Below, in pieces: positions 25,321 through 34,833 of a stretch of DNA of 64,000 nt (position 1 is its first letter; every line of letters starts with the position of its first letter). The DNA is taken from the NCBI RefSeq assembly GCF_001485575.1, contig NZ_BCNB01000006.1:2542001-2606000 (forward strand), in the 5' to 3' direction. A program made the position numbers and the translations under genes. Under the pieces are notes generated by a model. The model had not been told where the DNA came from, searched no databases, and saw nothing but the letters and a program-made list of their open reading frames with translations. The stretch is from Haloarcula sp. CBA1127. GTDB lineage: Archaea; Halobacteriota; Halobacteria; Halobacteriales; Haloarculaceae.

Positions 25321-26120
25321 CGGTTGCCTCCGGTCAGCGTCTGCGCACCCGTCCCGAACGCTCTGGACAGCGCCGCGCTGTCGGTGAATTCCGCCGACGG
25401 CCCGTCGAAGTATATCTCGCGGTTCAGGCAGATGACGCGCTCCGCGTGTTCGATGACGGCCTGCAGGTCGTGTTCGATGAGCAGGACAGTGATGCCGTTG
25501 TCGTGGAGCGATTCGAGCAGTCCGTAGAAGGCGTCGACCGATTCGGTGTCCACGCCGACGGTCGGTTCATCCAGAACGAGCAGGTCGGCTTCACCCGCCA
25601 GCGCCCGGGCGATGAATGCCCGCTGGCGCTGCCCGCCAGAGAGCTGGGTGATTCGCCGGTCGGCGAACGCCGACATCCCAACTGTGTCGATGGCTCTGTC
25701 GACGATACGCCAATCGGCCGCAGAGAGACGCCCGAACCCGACGTGTGGGAACCGGCCCATCTTCACCACTTCGCGGACCGTTATGGGCATCTCCCGGCTC
25801 GTCCCGGCACGCTGTGCGACGTAGCCGACTCTGGCCCCGTCGTCGAACGCCGTCGCGTCGACGCCAAACAGCTCCGCAGTTCCGCTGTCCGGTTCTAGAA
25901 GCCCGAGCAACAACTGCATGAGCGTTGACTTGCCGGAGCCGTTCGGGCCGACCACGGCGACGTACTCCCCGGCGTCGATACTGACACTGATGTCTTCAAC
26001 GACGGGCGTAGACGTGTACCCGAATGATACATCTGTGAGTTCGACGACGGCTGGCCTGCTCTCGTTTGGTTCGGTCGTCGCCTCGTCGGCACCGTCTCGA
26101 TGGGGTGAACGCATCGTCAT
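25317..26120 (-). CDS. Metal ABC transporter ATP-binding protein (ZnuC/TroB/ZurA family)
   Basis: A 267-residue ATPase that drives the importer. Walker A is GPNGSGKSTLM, the Q-loop lies near VGYVAQRAG, the signature is LSGGQRQRAFIARAL, Walker B is LLVLDEPTVGVD, and the H-loop is VLLIEHDLQAV. An extended polar N-terminus of about 35 residues precedes the fold. The frame is open to 26141, but ATG 26120 (MTMRSPHRD) begins 2 bases after the substrate-binding gene stop and is preferred; 26114 is another choice. Confidence 0.93.
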   Translation of the reverse strand: MTMRSPHRDGADEATTEPNESRPAVVELTDVSFGYTSTPVVEDISVSIDAGEYVAVVGPNGSGKSTLMQLLLGLLEPDSGTAELFGVDATAFDDGARVGYVAQRAGTSREMPITVREVVKMGRFPHVGFGRLSAADWRIVDRAIDTVGMSAFADRRITQLSGGQRQRAFIARALAGEADLLVLDEPTVGVDTESVDAFYGLLESLHDNGITVLLIEHDLQAVIEHAERVICLNREIYFDGPSAEFTDSAALSRAFGTGAQTLTGGNR

Positions 26121-26122
26121 TA

Positions 26123-27208
26123 TTATTCGAAGTTCCGCCATTCCTCGCTCCAGCCGTCGGGGCCCGCGTCTTCAGGTGCCATATTGCCCAGAACGACCTC
26201 GAACGTCGGCATATTTATTTGATAGGCGATTTCTTCGTACCCCCAGCCGTTTTCGACCCACTCCTCACGGACGCCAGCATACGGTGTCACGGGGTAGTAG
26301 GCTTCGACCGGTGTCTCGGCGAGTAGCTGCTTTGCAGGCTTGCGCGTCTCGAAGACGCCGGCCCCGATGTACCGGATGTCGTTGTCCTCAATGACCGCTT
26401 TCGCCTCAGTGATGTCCGTGGGTTTCACGTCACCGCTGGCTGCGAGGTTGACCACGAGCGGGCGCATCTCAACGCCGTACCGCGAGCCGATGTACTGGAA
26501 GGCGTTGTGCGCCGCGAGCTGGACCACGTTCCTGTCGGCCCGGTCGAAAATATCGGCGTAGTCCGCGTCGATGCGGTCGAGAACGTCCGCGTTGTACGTC
26601 TCGGCGTTGTCCCGAAGCGTATCTTCGGCGTCCGGTGCGAGCGCGACCAGCCCCTCGGTAATATTGTTGACCGACTGTTTCGCGCGTTGCGGGTCAAGCC
26701 AGAAATGAGGGTCGCTGGCCCTATCCTGTCCAACGCCTTCTTCGTCGCGGTCGAGACTCGCCGCGAGCGATTCGAGTTCGATACCCTCGCGGACGTTGAT
26801 GAGTTCGGTATCGACGTTGTCGTCTTTGAGCGTCTGAATCGCGCGGTCAGCCCACGGCTGGAAGTCTGGGCCGACGTGGATGAACGCGTCCGCGTCGATG
26901 ATATCTCGCGTGATCCCGGCGTCCGGTTCCCAGCCGTGGCCGTGTAGTCCGGTCGGGATAAGGTTCTTGACCGTTATCGGCGTCCCGCGTGCGACCTTGC
27001 GGGCGAAGTCGTAGAAACTAAAGAACGACGCGACCGCGACCGGTCCGTCCGCACCGCTGGTACTGTCGCTGCTATTCGATCCCGCTTCCGTCCCGCCGCC
27101 GGTCAGACAGCCAGCAAAGCCGGATGCAAGGACTCCCGCCCCGGCACTGAGTGCCTGCCTGCGGGTGACTCTATACGTCTGATCATCGCAGGGTTGGTTG
27201 GTTGCCAT
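26123..27208 (-). CDS. Metal ABC transporter substrate-binding lipoprotein (ZnuA/TroA/YcdH family)
   Basis: A 361-residue cluster A-I binding protein. The N-terminus has RRQALSAGAGVLASGFAGC, a Tat signal with a lipobox. Ligand candidates are His in LIPTGLHGHGWEPDAG, His in DPHFWLDPQRA and His in VQLAAHNAFQYIG, with a late acidic residue near GAGVFETRKPA. It lacks the long His-rich loop of zinc-specific ZnuA proteins, which mildly favours Mn (inference). First gene of the operon. TATA-like ATATAATAG at 27232-27240 lies about 27 bases before the ATG, with two dyads directly upstream. Confidence 0.93.
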   Translation of the reverse strand: MATNQPCDDQTYRVTRRQALSAGAGVLASGFAGCLTGGGTEAGSNSSDSTSGADGPVAVASFFSFYDFARKVARGTPITVKNLIPTGLHGHGWEPDAGITRDIIDADAFIHVGPDFQPWADRAIQTLKDDNVDTELINVREGIELESLAASLDRDEEGVGQDRASDPHFWLDPQRAKQSVNNITEGLVALAPDAEDTLRDNAETYNADVLDRIDADYADIFDRADRNVVQLAAHNAFQYIGSRYGVEMRPLVVNLAASGDVKPTDITEAKAVIEDNDIRYIGAGVFETRKPAKQLLAETPVEAYYPVTPYAGVREEWVENGWGYEEIAYQINMPTFEVVLGNMAPEDAGPDGWSEEWRNFE

Positions 27209-27241
27209 GTGTTGTTTGCTGTCGGAACGGAATATAATAGT

Positions 27242-27273
27242 TTCTATCTAATAGAAGAATTAGACTAATCTAA
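27242..27273. promoter_or_regulatory. Paired dyads upstream of the metal importer promoter
   Basis: Two inverted repeats lie next to the importer TATA box (27232-27240). TTCTA-TCTAA-TAGAA is at 27242-27256. TTAGA-CTAA-TCTAA is at 27260-27273 and has the same TTAGA-N4-TCTAA layout as the site before the SirR-type gene. On the importer strand they cover the BRE and upstream area, where a repressor or activator could act. Confidence 0.65.
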
Positions 27274-27361
27274 TCACTGAGTTGCTCATGCCTGAACTCC
27301 ACTTTGCGGCACAGACACGGGCGGACACAACACATAAACCGGCGCTCGAAGTTGGTCCGAT

Positions 27362-27952
27362 ATGCCCGGACTCGACGACACGGACCACGAAATCCTCCGA
27401 TTGCTGCTCGAAGACGCCAGACGGCCCTACAGCGACATCGCCGAACGAGTAGATCTCTCGGCCCCTGCGGTCTCCGACCGCGTCGACCGACTCGTCGAAA
27501 TGGGACTGATACAGGGGTTTACTGTCGATGTCGACCGCTCGCTGTTACAGGCCGGCGTACCCGTTCTGATCGAAGTAGATGCGAAACCGGGTCGGGCCAC
27601 CGATATCGCCGGGGCGGTCAGCGACGCCGACACCGTCGAGCGGGTCTATCGAACCGCTGGCGGCCGGGTCGTGCTGGCGGCGACCGTTCCTCAGTCCGAC
27701 GCGAGCGAACTCCTCGCCGAACACGTCGACCTTGGGGACGTGAACCGCTACGAGGTGCGGATGATTGCGGACAGCGAGTGGACCGCCGGGCTGGGTGCGG
27801 CGGAGTTCGCGCCCGACTGTGCGGAGTGTGGCAATAGTGTCGATGAAGAAGGCGAGCAGCGCACGCTCGACGGAGAGCGGCACTACTTCTGCTGTGGCTC
27901 CTGTGCACAGCGGTTCGTCGACCAGTACGAGTCGCTGAAAGATGGTGCCTGA
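27362..27952 (+). CDS. Lrp/AsnC-family regulator with C-terminal TRASH metal-sensing domain
   Basis: A 196-residue regulator. The Lrp helix-turn-helix is at 5-60 (LDDTDHEILRLLLEDARRPYSDIAERVDLSAPAVSDRVDRLVEMGLI) and a RAM-like domain spans 65-140. A TRASH domain at 155-190 supplies the cysteines CAECG...FCCGSCAQRF for metal binding. The Halobacterium homolog VNG1179C acts on the copper-exporting ATPase YvgX. The same pairing is seen here, with copA 130 bases downstream on the same strand. ATG 27362 follows a TATA-like ACATAAACC by about 25 bases. Confidence 0.92.
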   Translation: MPGLDDTDHEILRLLLEDARRPYSDIAERVDLSAPAVSDRVDRLVEMGLIQGFTVDVDRSLLQAGVPVLIEVDAKPGRATDIAGAVSDADTVERVYRTAGGRVVLAATVPQSDASELLAEHVDLGDVNRYEVRMIADSEWTAGLGAAEFAPDCAECGNSVDEEGEQRTLDGERHYFCCGSCAQRFVDQYESLKDGA

Positions 27953-28021
27953 ACCACGACGCGCTCTTTTGATTGCTGACTTTCCGGCGGCGTGGGTTTG
28001 GATATCAGCCTAAGAGTCTAT

Positions 28022-28039
28022 TTTGAGATTCGAATCAAA
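28022..28039. promoter_or_regulatory. Palindromic site in the copA leader region
   Basis: TTTGA-GATTCGAA-TCAAA is an inverted repeat with 5-base arms; its centre holds the perfect palindrome GATTCGAATC (28027-28036). It starts 2 bases after a TATA-like CTATTTTG (28013-28020) and 43 bases before the copA start. It is a good candidate target for the TRASH-domain regulator encoded upstream. Confidence 0.5.
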
Positions 28040-28051
28040 GGGACAAACCGC

Positions 28052-28089
28052 ATGAATACGGGGGGCGTATAATGAAACAAGATGAGTAA
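28052..28089 (+). other. Two overlapping mini reading frames before copA
   Basis: ATG 28052 reads MNTGGV and stops at TAA 28070-28072. The last base of that stop begins ATG 28072 (TAATG), which reads MKQDE and stops at 28087-28089, overlapping the copA ATG at 28082. If transcription starts near 28043, as the TATA-like 28013-28020 suggests, ribosomes would meet these first. Could be chance. Confidence 0.3.
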
Positions 28090-30715
28090 CCAGACCACCC
28101 GGCTCGAACTGACGGGGATGAGCTGTGCCAACTGCGCGGGCACTATCGAGGAGTCGGTTGGCGAGCTTGACGGGGTCTCGTCCGTCGACGCGAACTACGC
28201 CACCGACGGGGGGAGCGTCGAGTACGACCCCGACGTGGTGTCACTGGCCGATATCGTCGCCGCTGTCGAGGACGCTGGCTACGGCGTGGCGACGGAGACG
28301 GTGACTGTCGGCATCACCGACATGTCGTGTGCGAACTGTGCAGACGCCAACGAGGAGGCACTGGAAGGGACCGCGGGCGTCATCGACGCCAGCGTGAACT
28401 ACGCCACCGACGAGGCCCAGGTCACCTACAACCCGGCCGACGTGTCGCGTGCGGACCTCTACGACGCCATCGAGTCAGCCGGCTATACGCCCGTGAGGGA
28501 GGACAGTGGGAGTGCAAACGGCGACGGCTCCGGTGATGAGCAATCCGGCGCTGACCGCCGTGCCGCCGCGCGCAACGAGGAGACGCGCAGACAGCTCCGA
28601 CTCACGCTGTTCGGAGCGGTACTGTCGGCCCCGCTCTTGCTGTTCATGGCGGACCACCTGTTCTCGCTCGGTCTCCTCGGCGAGACGGTGCTGGGAGTAC
28701 CACAGGGTTGGGTTGCCTTCGCGCTGGCGACGCCGGTCCAGATACTGTTGGGCAAGCCGTTCTACGAGAATTCCTACAAGGCGCTGGTCAACAACGGGCG
28801 GGCAAACATGGACGTGCTCATCGCACTGGGTTCCTCGACAGCGTACCTCTACTCGGTGGCCGCGCTGTCTGGACTGATCGCGAGCACGGGGCTGTACTTC
28901 GACACGGCCGCGCTGATCCTCGTGTTCATCACGCTCGGGAACTACCTCGAAGCCCGCTCGAAGAGTCAGGCCGGGGCCGCCATCCAGCAACTGCTCGAGA
29001 TGGAGGCTGACACGGCAACGGTCGTCCGTGACGACGGCAGCGAGGAAGAGATGCCCATCGACGAAGTGGGGGTCGGCGACCGGCTGAAAGTCCGGCCCGG
29101 AGAGAAGATTCCGACGGACGGCGTCGTCGTGGACGGCGATTCGGCGGTCGACGAGTCGATGGTTACCGGCGAGTCGGTCCCGGTCGAGAAAGGTGGGGGC
29201 GACGAGGTCATCGGCTCAACGGTGAACCAGAACGGCGTCCTCGAAGTCGAGGCGACGAAGGTCGGCTCGGAGACCGCCATCCAGCAGATCGCCGAGCGGG
29301 TCCGGCAGGCCCAGTCGCGCCAGCCGGACATCCAGAACGTCGCCGACCGCATCTCGGCGTACTTCGTCCCGGCTGTCATCGGCAACGCCGTCCTCTGGGG
29401 GGTACTGTGGGCGGTCGCGCCGGAGACGCTGGCGGCCGTCGTCGACGCGCTCCCGCTGTGGGGACTGGCCGCAGGCGGCCCGACTGGCGTCGGCGTAAGC
29501 GAGTTCGCTATCGTCGTGTTCGCGTCCGCTGTCCTGATCGCCTGTCCCTGCGCACTCGGGCTGGCAACGCCCGCGGCGACGATGGTCGGAACGGCAATCG
29601 GTGCGCGCAACGGCGTCCTGTTCAAGGGCGGCGACGTGCTCGAACGCGTCCACGAGGTCGACACCGTCGTTTTCGACAAGACGGGGACGTTGACGAAAGG
29701 CGAGATGGAACTCACTGATGTGGAAGTCGTCGGCCCCGCGACGGACGGCGGGGCGCTCAAGCCCGAGCGCGAACGGAGCGAGGCGTTCGTGCTCGAAGTC
29801 GCCGCCAGCGCCGAACACGCCAGCGAACACCCGCTGGCCGAGGCTATCGTCGAGGGGGCACGCGACCGCGGTATCGAGGTCGAAGACCCCGACGAATTCG
29901 AAAACGTCCCCGGACAGGGCGTGAAAGCGACGACGCGCCACGGTCGCGTCCTCGTCGGCAACCGGAAACTGCTGTCCGAGGTCGGTGTCGACACCGCGCC
30001 GGCGGAGGAGCGGATGGACACGCTCGAACGCGAGGGCAAGACGGCGATGTTGGTCGCGCTGGCCGAAGACGCAGGCGGTGACGGCACCGAGGGCGACAGC
30101 GACCCGGACTACCGGCTCATCGGTATCGTCGCCGACGCCGACACGGTCAAAGAGTCCGCGAAGGCCGCCGTCAGTGGGCTGCGAGAACGCGGACTCGGCG
30201 TCTGGCTCATCACCGGCGACAACGAGCGGACTGCCCGCGCCGTCGCCGAAGAGGTCGGTATTGACCCCGACAACGTGATGGCCGACGTACTGCCGGAAGA
30301 CAAGGCCGACGCGGTCGACGACCTCCAGAGCGACGGCGACCAGGCGATGATGGTCGGTGACGGCGTCAACGACGCGCCGGCACTCGCAGCCGCGAGCGTC
30401 GGCTGTGCCATCGGTTCGGGGACCGACGTGGCGATCGAGGCCGGCGACGTGACGCTACTCCGGGACGACCCCGCCGACGTAGTGAAGGCTATCCGGATAT
30501 CTGAGGCCACGCTCCAGAAGATCAAGCAGAACCTCTTCTGGGCGCTCGGGTACAACACCGTGATGATTCCGCTGGCCTCACTGGGACTCCTCCAGCCGGT
30601 GCTTGCCGCCGCGGCGATGGCCGCCTCGTCCGTGTCGGTGCTCGCAAACAGTCTCGCGTTCCGACGGTATACACCGGACTCGGAGTACCGCCTGTTCGGC
30701 TTCCTCCGTCGCTGA
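28082..30715 (+). CDS. copA: Copper-translocating P-type ATPase with two heavy-metal domains
   Basis: An 877-residue P1B-ATPase that exports Cu+ across the membrane. Two N-terminal HMA domains carry MSCANC (C15, C18 and C83, C86). Six or more helices follow. The ion path motif CPC is at 488-490 ([12 protein letters not shown]), the phosphorylated Asp is D532 in DKTGTLTKG, with the SEHPLAEAI nucleotide motif, [11 protein letters not shown] hinge and ATP-binding GDN. It follows the Lrp-TRASH copper regulator. ATG 28082 is followed directly by the first HMA domain. Confidence 0.95.
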   Translation: MSNQTTRLELTGMSCANCAGTIEESVGELDGVSSVDANYATDGGSVEYDPDVVSLADIVAAVEDAGYGVATETVTVGITDMSCANCADANEEALEGTAGVIDASVNYATDEAQVTYNPADVSRADLYDAIESAGYTPVREDSGSANGDGSGDEQSGADRRAAARNEETRRQLRLTLFGAVLSAPLLLFMADHLFSLGLLGETVLGVPQGWVAFALATPVQILLGKPFYENSYKALVNNGRANMDVLIALGSSTAYLYSVAALSGLIASTGLYFDTAALILVFITLGNYLEARSKSQAGAAIQQLLEMEADTATVVRDDGSEEEMPIDEVGVGDRLKVRPGEKIPTDGVVVDGDSAVDESMVTGESVPVEKGGGDEVIGSTVNQNGVLEVEATKVGSETAIQQIAERVRQAQSRQPDIQNVADRISAYFVPAVIGNAVLWGVLWAVAPETLAAVVDALPLWGLAAGGPTGVGVSEFAIVVFASAVLIACPCALGLATPAATMVGTAIGARNGVLFKGGDVLERVHEVDTVVFDKTGTLTKGEMELTDVEVVGPATDGGALKPERERSEAFVLEVAASAEHASEHPLAEAIVEGARDRGIEVEDPDEFENVPGQGVKATTRHGRVLVGNRKLLSEVGVDTAPAEERMDTLEREGKTAMLVALAEDAGGDGTEGDSDPDYRLIGIVADADTVKESAKAAVSGLRERGLGVWLITGDNERTARAVAEEVGIDPDNVMADVLPEDKADAVDDLQSDGDQAMMVGDGVNDAPALAAASVGCAIGSGTDVAIEAGDVTLLRDDPADVVKAIRISEATLQKIKQNLFWALGYNTVMIPLASLGLLQPVLAAAAMAASSVSVLANSLAFRRYTPDSEYRLFGFLRR

Positions 30716-30767
30716 GCGGGGCCCGTCTCCAGCAGACTCATTTGTCGCCGGGCCTCACTTGCGAACA

Positions 30768-32522
30768 GTGACAAGTGAGGAGCGTGCCGCCGATGAGCCG
30801 ACGGGACAGACAGTGTCACAGCCGGGCGGCGTCGGCGTTCGGCTCCGGGCCCTCTGGCGAGCGCTCGTCATCGTCTGGCAGTTCGTCCCGCTGCTCTGGC
30901 AGTGGGGCCGGGACCGGAAACGGTTCCTCCTGTTCGGTCGGTCCCGGTCAGTGGCCCCCGAGACGCGGACGCGGCGCGCCCGCTACCTGAAGGATACGTT
31001 CGTCGACCTCGGCCCGGCGTTCATTAAACTCGGACAGATGCTCTCGACCCGGCCCGACGCCCTGCCGCGGGCGTACGTCGACGTGCTCTCGGAGCTACAG
31101 GACAACGTCCCACCGGACGCGTGGGCGACCATTGAGCCAGTTATCGAACGGGAGTTGGGCGACGATATCGATACGCTGTTCGAGGCGTTCGACACGACAG
31201 CCATTTCCGGGGCCTCGCTGGGCCAGGTGTACGAGGCACAGGTCGACGGCCAGCGGGTCGCCGTGAAAGTGCTTCGACCCAACATCAGGACGCGCGTCGA
31301 ATCCGACCTGCGCGTGCTGTCGACGCTGCTACCGGTGCTCACCTACGGCGCAGACCCGGGCCAGGCGTTCACGCTGGAGAATCTCACCGAGGAGTTCGCA
31401 ACGACGGTCCGCCGGGAGATGGATTACGGCCACGAGGCGCGAATGCTTCGGGAAATCGGCGACAACTTCGCAAACGACGACGACATCGCCATCCCGGACG
31501 TCGTCGGGAGCCACTCGACGGACCGCGTGCTGACGATGACGTACCTCGACGGCGTGAAAATCGACGACGTAGAGCGGCTGGACGAACTCGACATCGACAG
31601 GCCGGCACTTGTCCGCCGGCTCGAAGAGGTGTACATCCAGATGATCGTCGAGGACGGCCTCTTCCACGCTGACCCCCATCCCGGCAATCTGGCGGTCCAG
31701 CCCGACGGGACGCTCGTCTTCTACGATTTCGGGATGACCGGCTACCTTGGTCCCCGAACACAGGACCAGCTACTTGAGTTCTATGTCGGACTGGCAACAG
31801 ACGACGTAGACCGGGTGATGGACGCCTTCGTCGAGATGGGCGCGCTGGACCCGATGGCCGACCGCGAGGTGATGCGGGAAGCATTCGACATCGTCATCGA
31901 GCAGTTCCGCGGCGAGGACATCAGTGAGTACCGCATCGAACAGCTCGTCGGCCAGTTCGAGGCGCAACTGTACGAGTTCCCGATGCGACTACCACAGGAC
32001 CTGGCGCTGGTGGTCCGCGTGACAACGGTGCTTGAGGGCGTCTGTCGGACGCTCGACCCTGAGTTCGACTTCATCGAGATCATCTCCGAGTACGTCATGG
32101 AGCAAGGCGCCGGGGATGACGTTCGGGAGCAGATCAAGACGGAAATCCAAGAGACAGTGACTGGCTCGACCCGGTCAGCGGTGCGAGCAGCGCCGAAGCT
32201 AGAGGACGCACTCGACAGGGTCGAGCGCGAAGAACTGCTTGTCAAGACCGTCCTGGAAGACTCCGACGGACTGAGTCGGGTGCTTGCCAAGCGGCTCCTG
32301 CTCGGTATCGTCGCTAGCGCCGGCGTGCCGGTGAGTGCCTACCTCTACACCGTGAGCGGGCTTCAGCCAGCAGGCCTCGCGCTGGGCGGGAGCGCGGCGG
32401 TGCTCGGAATTCTCGCGTGGTCGTTCCGCCGACGGCGCGGGCCGGCGCTGTCCTCGCCACAGTTCACCCGTCACGAGATGCAACAGCGACAGGCAACTGA
32501 CGCCGCGGACGGAGACGAGTAA
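30768..32522 (+). CDS. ABC1/AarF (UbiB/ADCK) family atypical kinase
   Basis: A 584-residue protein-kinase-like protein of the UbiB family, linked in other organisms to quinone biosynthesis and lipid homeostasis. The KxGQ motif appears as FIKLGQMLSTRPD, the Ala-rich nucleotide loop as ISGASLGQVYEAQ, the ATP-binding Lys in VAVKVLRP, catalytic HADPHPGNL and metal-binding YDFGMTG. Two helices near the C-terminus (about 515-560) anchor it in the membrane. GTG 30768 is chosen because upstream codons lie inside copA; there is no in-frame ATG before the conserved region. Confidence 0.93.
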   Translation: MTSEERAADEPTGQTVSQPGGVGVRLRALWRALVIVWQFVPLLWQWGRDRKRFLLFGRSRSVAPETRTRRARYLKDTFVDLGPAFIKLGQMLSTRPDALPRAYVDVLSELQDNVPPDAWATIEPVIERELGDDIDTLFEAFDTTAISGASLGQVYEAQVDGQRVAVKVLRPNIRTRVESDLRVLSTLLPVLTYGADPGQAFTLENLTEEFATTVRREMDYGHEARMLREIGDNFANDDDIAIPDVVGSHSTDRVLTMTYLDGVKIDDVERLDELDIDRPALVRRLEEVYIQMIVEDGLFHADPHPGNLAVQPDGTLVFYDFGMTGYLGPRTQDQLLEFYVGLATDDVDRVMDAFVEMGALDPMADREVMREAFDIVIEQFRGEDISEYRIEQLVGQFEAQLYEFPMRLPQDLALVVRVTTVLEGVCRTLDPEFDFIEIISEYVMEQGAGDDVREQIKTEIQETVTGSTRSAVRAAPKLEDALDRVEREELLVKTVLEDSDGLSRVLAKRLLLGIVASAGVPVSAYLYTVSGLQPAGLALGGSAAVLGILAWSFRRRRGPALSSPQFTRHEMQQRQATDAADGDE

Positions 32523-32556
32523 CCAGTGTCGACGGTCTCCCACGAGACAGCGGCCC

Positions 32557-34083
32557 TCAGAGTTCGCCTTCGGCCGCCATTTTGCGGATCTCTTCGGCCC
32601 GTTCGCGTATCTCCGTGAGTTCCTCGTCGCCTTTGTTGTCGACGTGGCTGTACATCAGTCCCATCCGGTGGTTCGACCGAAGCGTGTCTTCGTTACGGTC
32701 GAGGAAGTCCCAGTACAGCGCGTTGAACGGGCAGGCTCCGTCGCCGGTGGTCTTCGTCTTGTAGTACGGACAGCCCGAACAGTAGTTGCTCATCTTGTCC
32801 ACGTAGTTCGCCGACGAGGCGTAGGGTTTGGTGGCGAACACGCCCGCGCCGTACAGCCCCATCTCGACGACGTTCGGGGTCGTCACCCAGTGGAAGGCGT
32901 CGACGTAGCCGGCGTGGAACCAGCGGTTCAGTTGTGCCGGTTCAACGCCGTAGATGAGCCCGAAATTCGCGAGAATCATCAGCCGCTCGATGTGGTGTGA
33001 ATACCCTCGTTCCCGGACTCCGTCCACCACGTCGGAGAGACAGGCCATGTCGGTGTCGCCGTCCCAGTAGAGGTCGGGCAAGGCCTCACCAGCGCCGAGC
33101 TGGTTCGCCTCAGCTAAATCCGGCATCTCCCGGCGGTAGACGTGCCGAAGGAACTCGCGCCAGCCGAGCACCTGCCGGATGAACCCTTCGACGCTGTTCA
33201 GCGGCGCGTCGCCGTCCTCGTAGGCGGCGATAGCGCGCTCGATGACCTCCGCAGGGCCGAGGAGTCCCAGATTCAGCGACGTGGAAAGCAGGCTGTGGCT
33301 CATCGCCCACTCGTCGTCCAGCATCGCGTCCTGATACGGCCCGAACTCCGTCAGCCGGTCCATAACGAAGTGGTCCAGCGCACGGACGGCCTGCCGGCGA
33401 GTGACAGGCCAGCGGAACGGTTCGGGGTCGGCCCAGTCGCCGCCGTACGGCCGCTCGTCGTAGCTTCCCTCGAACGTCGAATCGACCCACTCGATAACGT
33501 CCTCGGTCACGGCGTCGGGCTCGAACCGCGGTGGCTCCGGTGGTGTCCACTCGTCGGGTGGCGTCTCACGGTTCTGGTCGTCGTAGTTCCACTCGCCGCC
33601 AACTGGGTCGCCGTCCGCCATCAGGTAGCCCGTCTCCCGGCGCATGAACCGGTAGAAGTCCTCGTGGCGGTAGCGGCCGTCGCCGCGCCACTCGTCGAAC
33701 TGGGACGGTGCGCAGAGGAACCGTTCGTCGGCGACAAACTCGACGGCTCCGCCTGCCTCGGCGACCAGCGATTCGAGACGTGCCCGTGCGGACTCAGTCT
33801 GCGGTCGGTGAGTCACGAGCGTGTCGTCAGGGTTGGCCTCAAAGTGTGCCGCCAGTCCGTCCTCGAAGGTCTCTGTCTGGCGGTACTGGACCGTCCGACC
33901 GTTGTCTCGGAGGTCGTCGCGAAAATGCCGCATTGCGCTAAACAGCAGAATCAGCTTGTGTGGGTGGTACGGCAGTTTGCGGGCAAACGACTCCGCCTCT
34001 ATCAGAAGCACCGGTTCGTCGGGTCGGTTGTCGACGGGGCCGGACCGGCGGAGGAGGTGGTCGCCACGAAGCCAGACGGTCAT
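32557..34083 (-). CDS. Iron-sulfur cryptochrome/photolyase-related protein (FeS-BCP, PhrB-like)
   Basis: A 508-residue DNA photolyase of the prokaryotic (6-4)/FeS-BCP branch. The N-terminal antenna domain begins VWLRGDHLL. FAD-domain landmarks are EGFIRQVLGWREFLRHVY and the helix with SHHIERLMILANFGL. Near the C-terminus, Cys in SNYCSGCPYYKTK plus GACPFNALYWDFL gives ligands for the [4Fe-4S] cluster (a fourth, near DMACLSDVV, lies upstream). It repairs UV photoproducts using light. ATG 34083 has a TATA-like GATATAGC about 27 bases upstream; the frame opening at 34188 is not used. Confidence 0.92.
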   Translation of the reverse strand: MTVWLRGDHLLRRSGPVDNRPDEPVLLIEAESFARKLPYHPHKLILLFSAMRHFRDDLRDNGRTVQYRQTETFEDGLAAHFEANPDDTLVTHRPQTESARARLESLVAEAGGAVEFVADERFLCAPSQFDEWRGDGRYRHEDFYRFMRRETGYLMADGDPVGGEWNYDDQNRETPPDEWTPPEPPRFEPDAVTEDVIEWVDSTFEGSYDERPYGGDWADPEPFRWPVTRRQAVRALDHFVMDRLTEFGPYQDAMLDDEWAMSHSLLSTSLNLGLLGPAEVIERAIAAYEDGDAPLNSVEGFIRQVLGWREFLRHVYRREMPDLAEANQLGAGEALPDLYWDGDTDMACLSDVVDGVRERGYSHHIERLMILANFGLIYGVEPAQLNRWFHAGYVDAFHWVTTPNVVEMGLYGAGVFATKPYASSANYVDKMSNYCSGCPYYKTKTTGDGACPFNALYWDFLDRNEDTLRSNHRMGLMYSHVDNKGDEELTEIRERAEEIRKMAAEGEL

Positions 34084-34253
34084 CTGCGAACAGACACTCC
34101 CATTGGCTATATCGTGGGCCCGTATCCGCATCAATCCCCGTCCGAACTGTGTTGGTATCGCCACACCGCAGGGCGGTACAATCCTCAATTATTGTTCCCG
34201 TCTAAACGACAGAAACGACTTGCTTATAAGTGCAGAGTCATAACTCTAGTTGC

Positions 34254-34811
34254 ATGACAGACGACCTCGACAGGCGGACGTTCATCCGCACGACGGCAGC
34301 CGTATCAGGCGCTGGACTCCTTGCTGGCTGTGGCGGGTCCGGCGGCGATGGTGGCAGCGGCGAAACGGAAGCCACCGAAGCAGAGGAGATGGCGACCACT
34401 GAAGCCGAGGAGATGGACACCGAGAGCAGCGGTGGGATGGAAACCGTCGAAGCGTCAAGCGAAGTGGCGGACTACGTCGGCGAGTCGTCCAACTTCGACG
34501 GCAACACGGTCGTGATGACTGATCAGGACGAGGTCTCCGTTGCAGTCGGCGCTGAGGGGAACGGCGGCGCGTTCGCCTTCGATCCGCCCGCGATCAAAGT
34601 CTCGACCGGAACGACGGTCGTCTGGGAGTGGACCGGTGAAGGTGCCGGCCACAACGTCAAGTCCGAAGGCGACGGCCCGCTCGACTCGGGTTCGGCTGTC
34701 TCAGAGGAAGGAAACACCTACGAGTACACGTTCGAGGAAACCGGCACCTACCTCTACAACTGTGTCCCGCACAAGGCGCTGGGGATGGTCGGCGCAGTCG
34801 TCGTCGAGTAA
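34254..34811 (+). CDS. Halocyanin, single copper domain
   Basis: A 185-residue membrane-anchored blue copper protein, an electron carrier on the outer face of the membrane. The Tat lipoprotein signal is DRRTFIRTTAAVSGAGLLAGC. A Glu/Thr-rich linker with repeated TEAEEM follows. One plastocyanin-like domain keeps all ligands: His in GAGHNVKSEG, then Cys, His and Met in YNCVPHKALGM. ATG 34254 lies about 27 bases after TTATAAG (34224-34230). An AGAGT-CATA-ACTCT repeat at 34234-34247 overlaps the start region. Unlike the two halocyanins downstream, it has no 17-base palindrome. Confidence 0.93.
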   Translation: MTDDLDRRTFIRTTAAVSGAGLLAGCGGSGGDGGSGETEATEAEEMATTEAEEMDTESSGGMETVEASSEVADYVGESSNFDGNTVVMTDQDEVSVAVGAEGNGGAFAFDPPAIKVSTGTTVVWEWTGEGAGHNVKSEGDGPLDSGSAVSEEGNTYEYTFEETGTYLYNCVPHKALGMVGAVVVE

Positions 34812-34833
34812 CGCGACAGTCGACGAGCCGTTT

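Noticed and set aside
24346-27208. Calling the ABC importer zinc-specific
   Set aside because: The binding protein lacks the His-rich loop of ZnuA and the operator matches a SirR-type regulator, so only a general metal label is justified.
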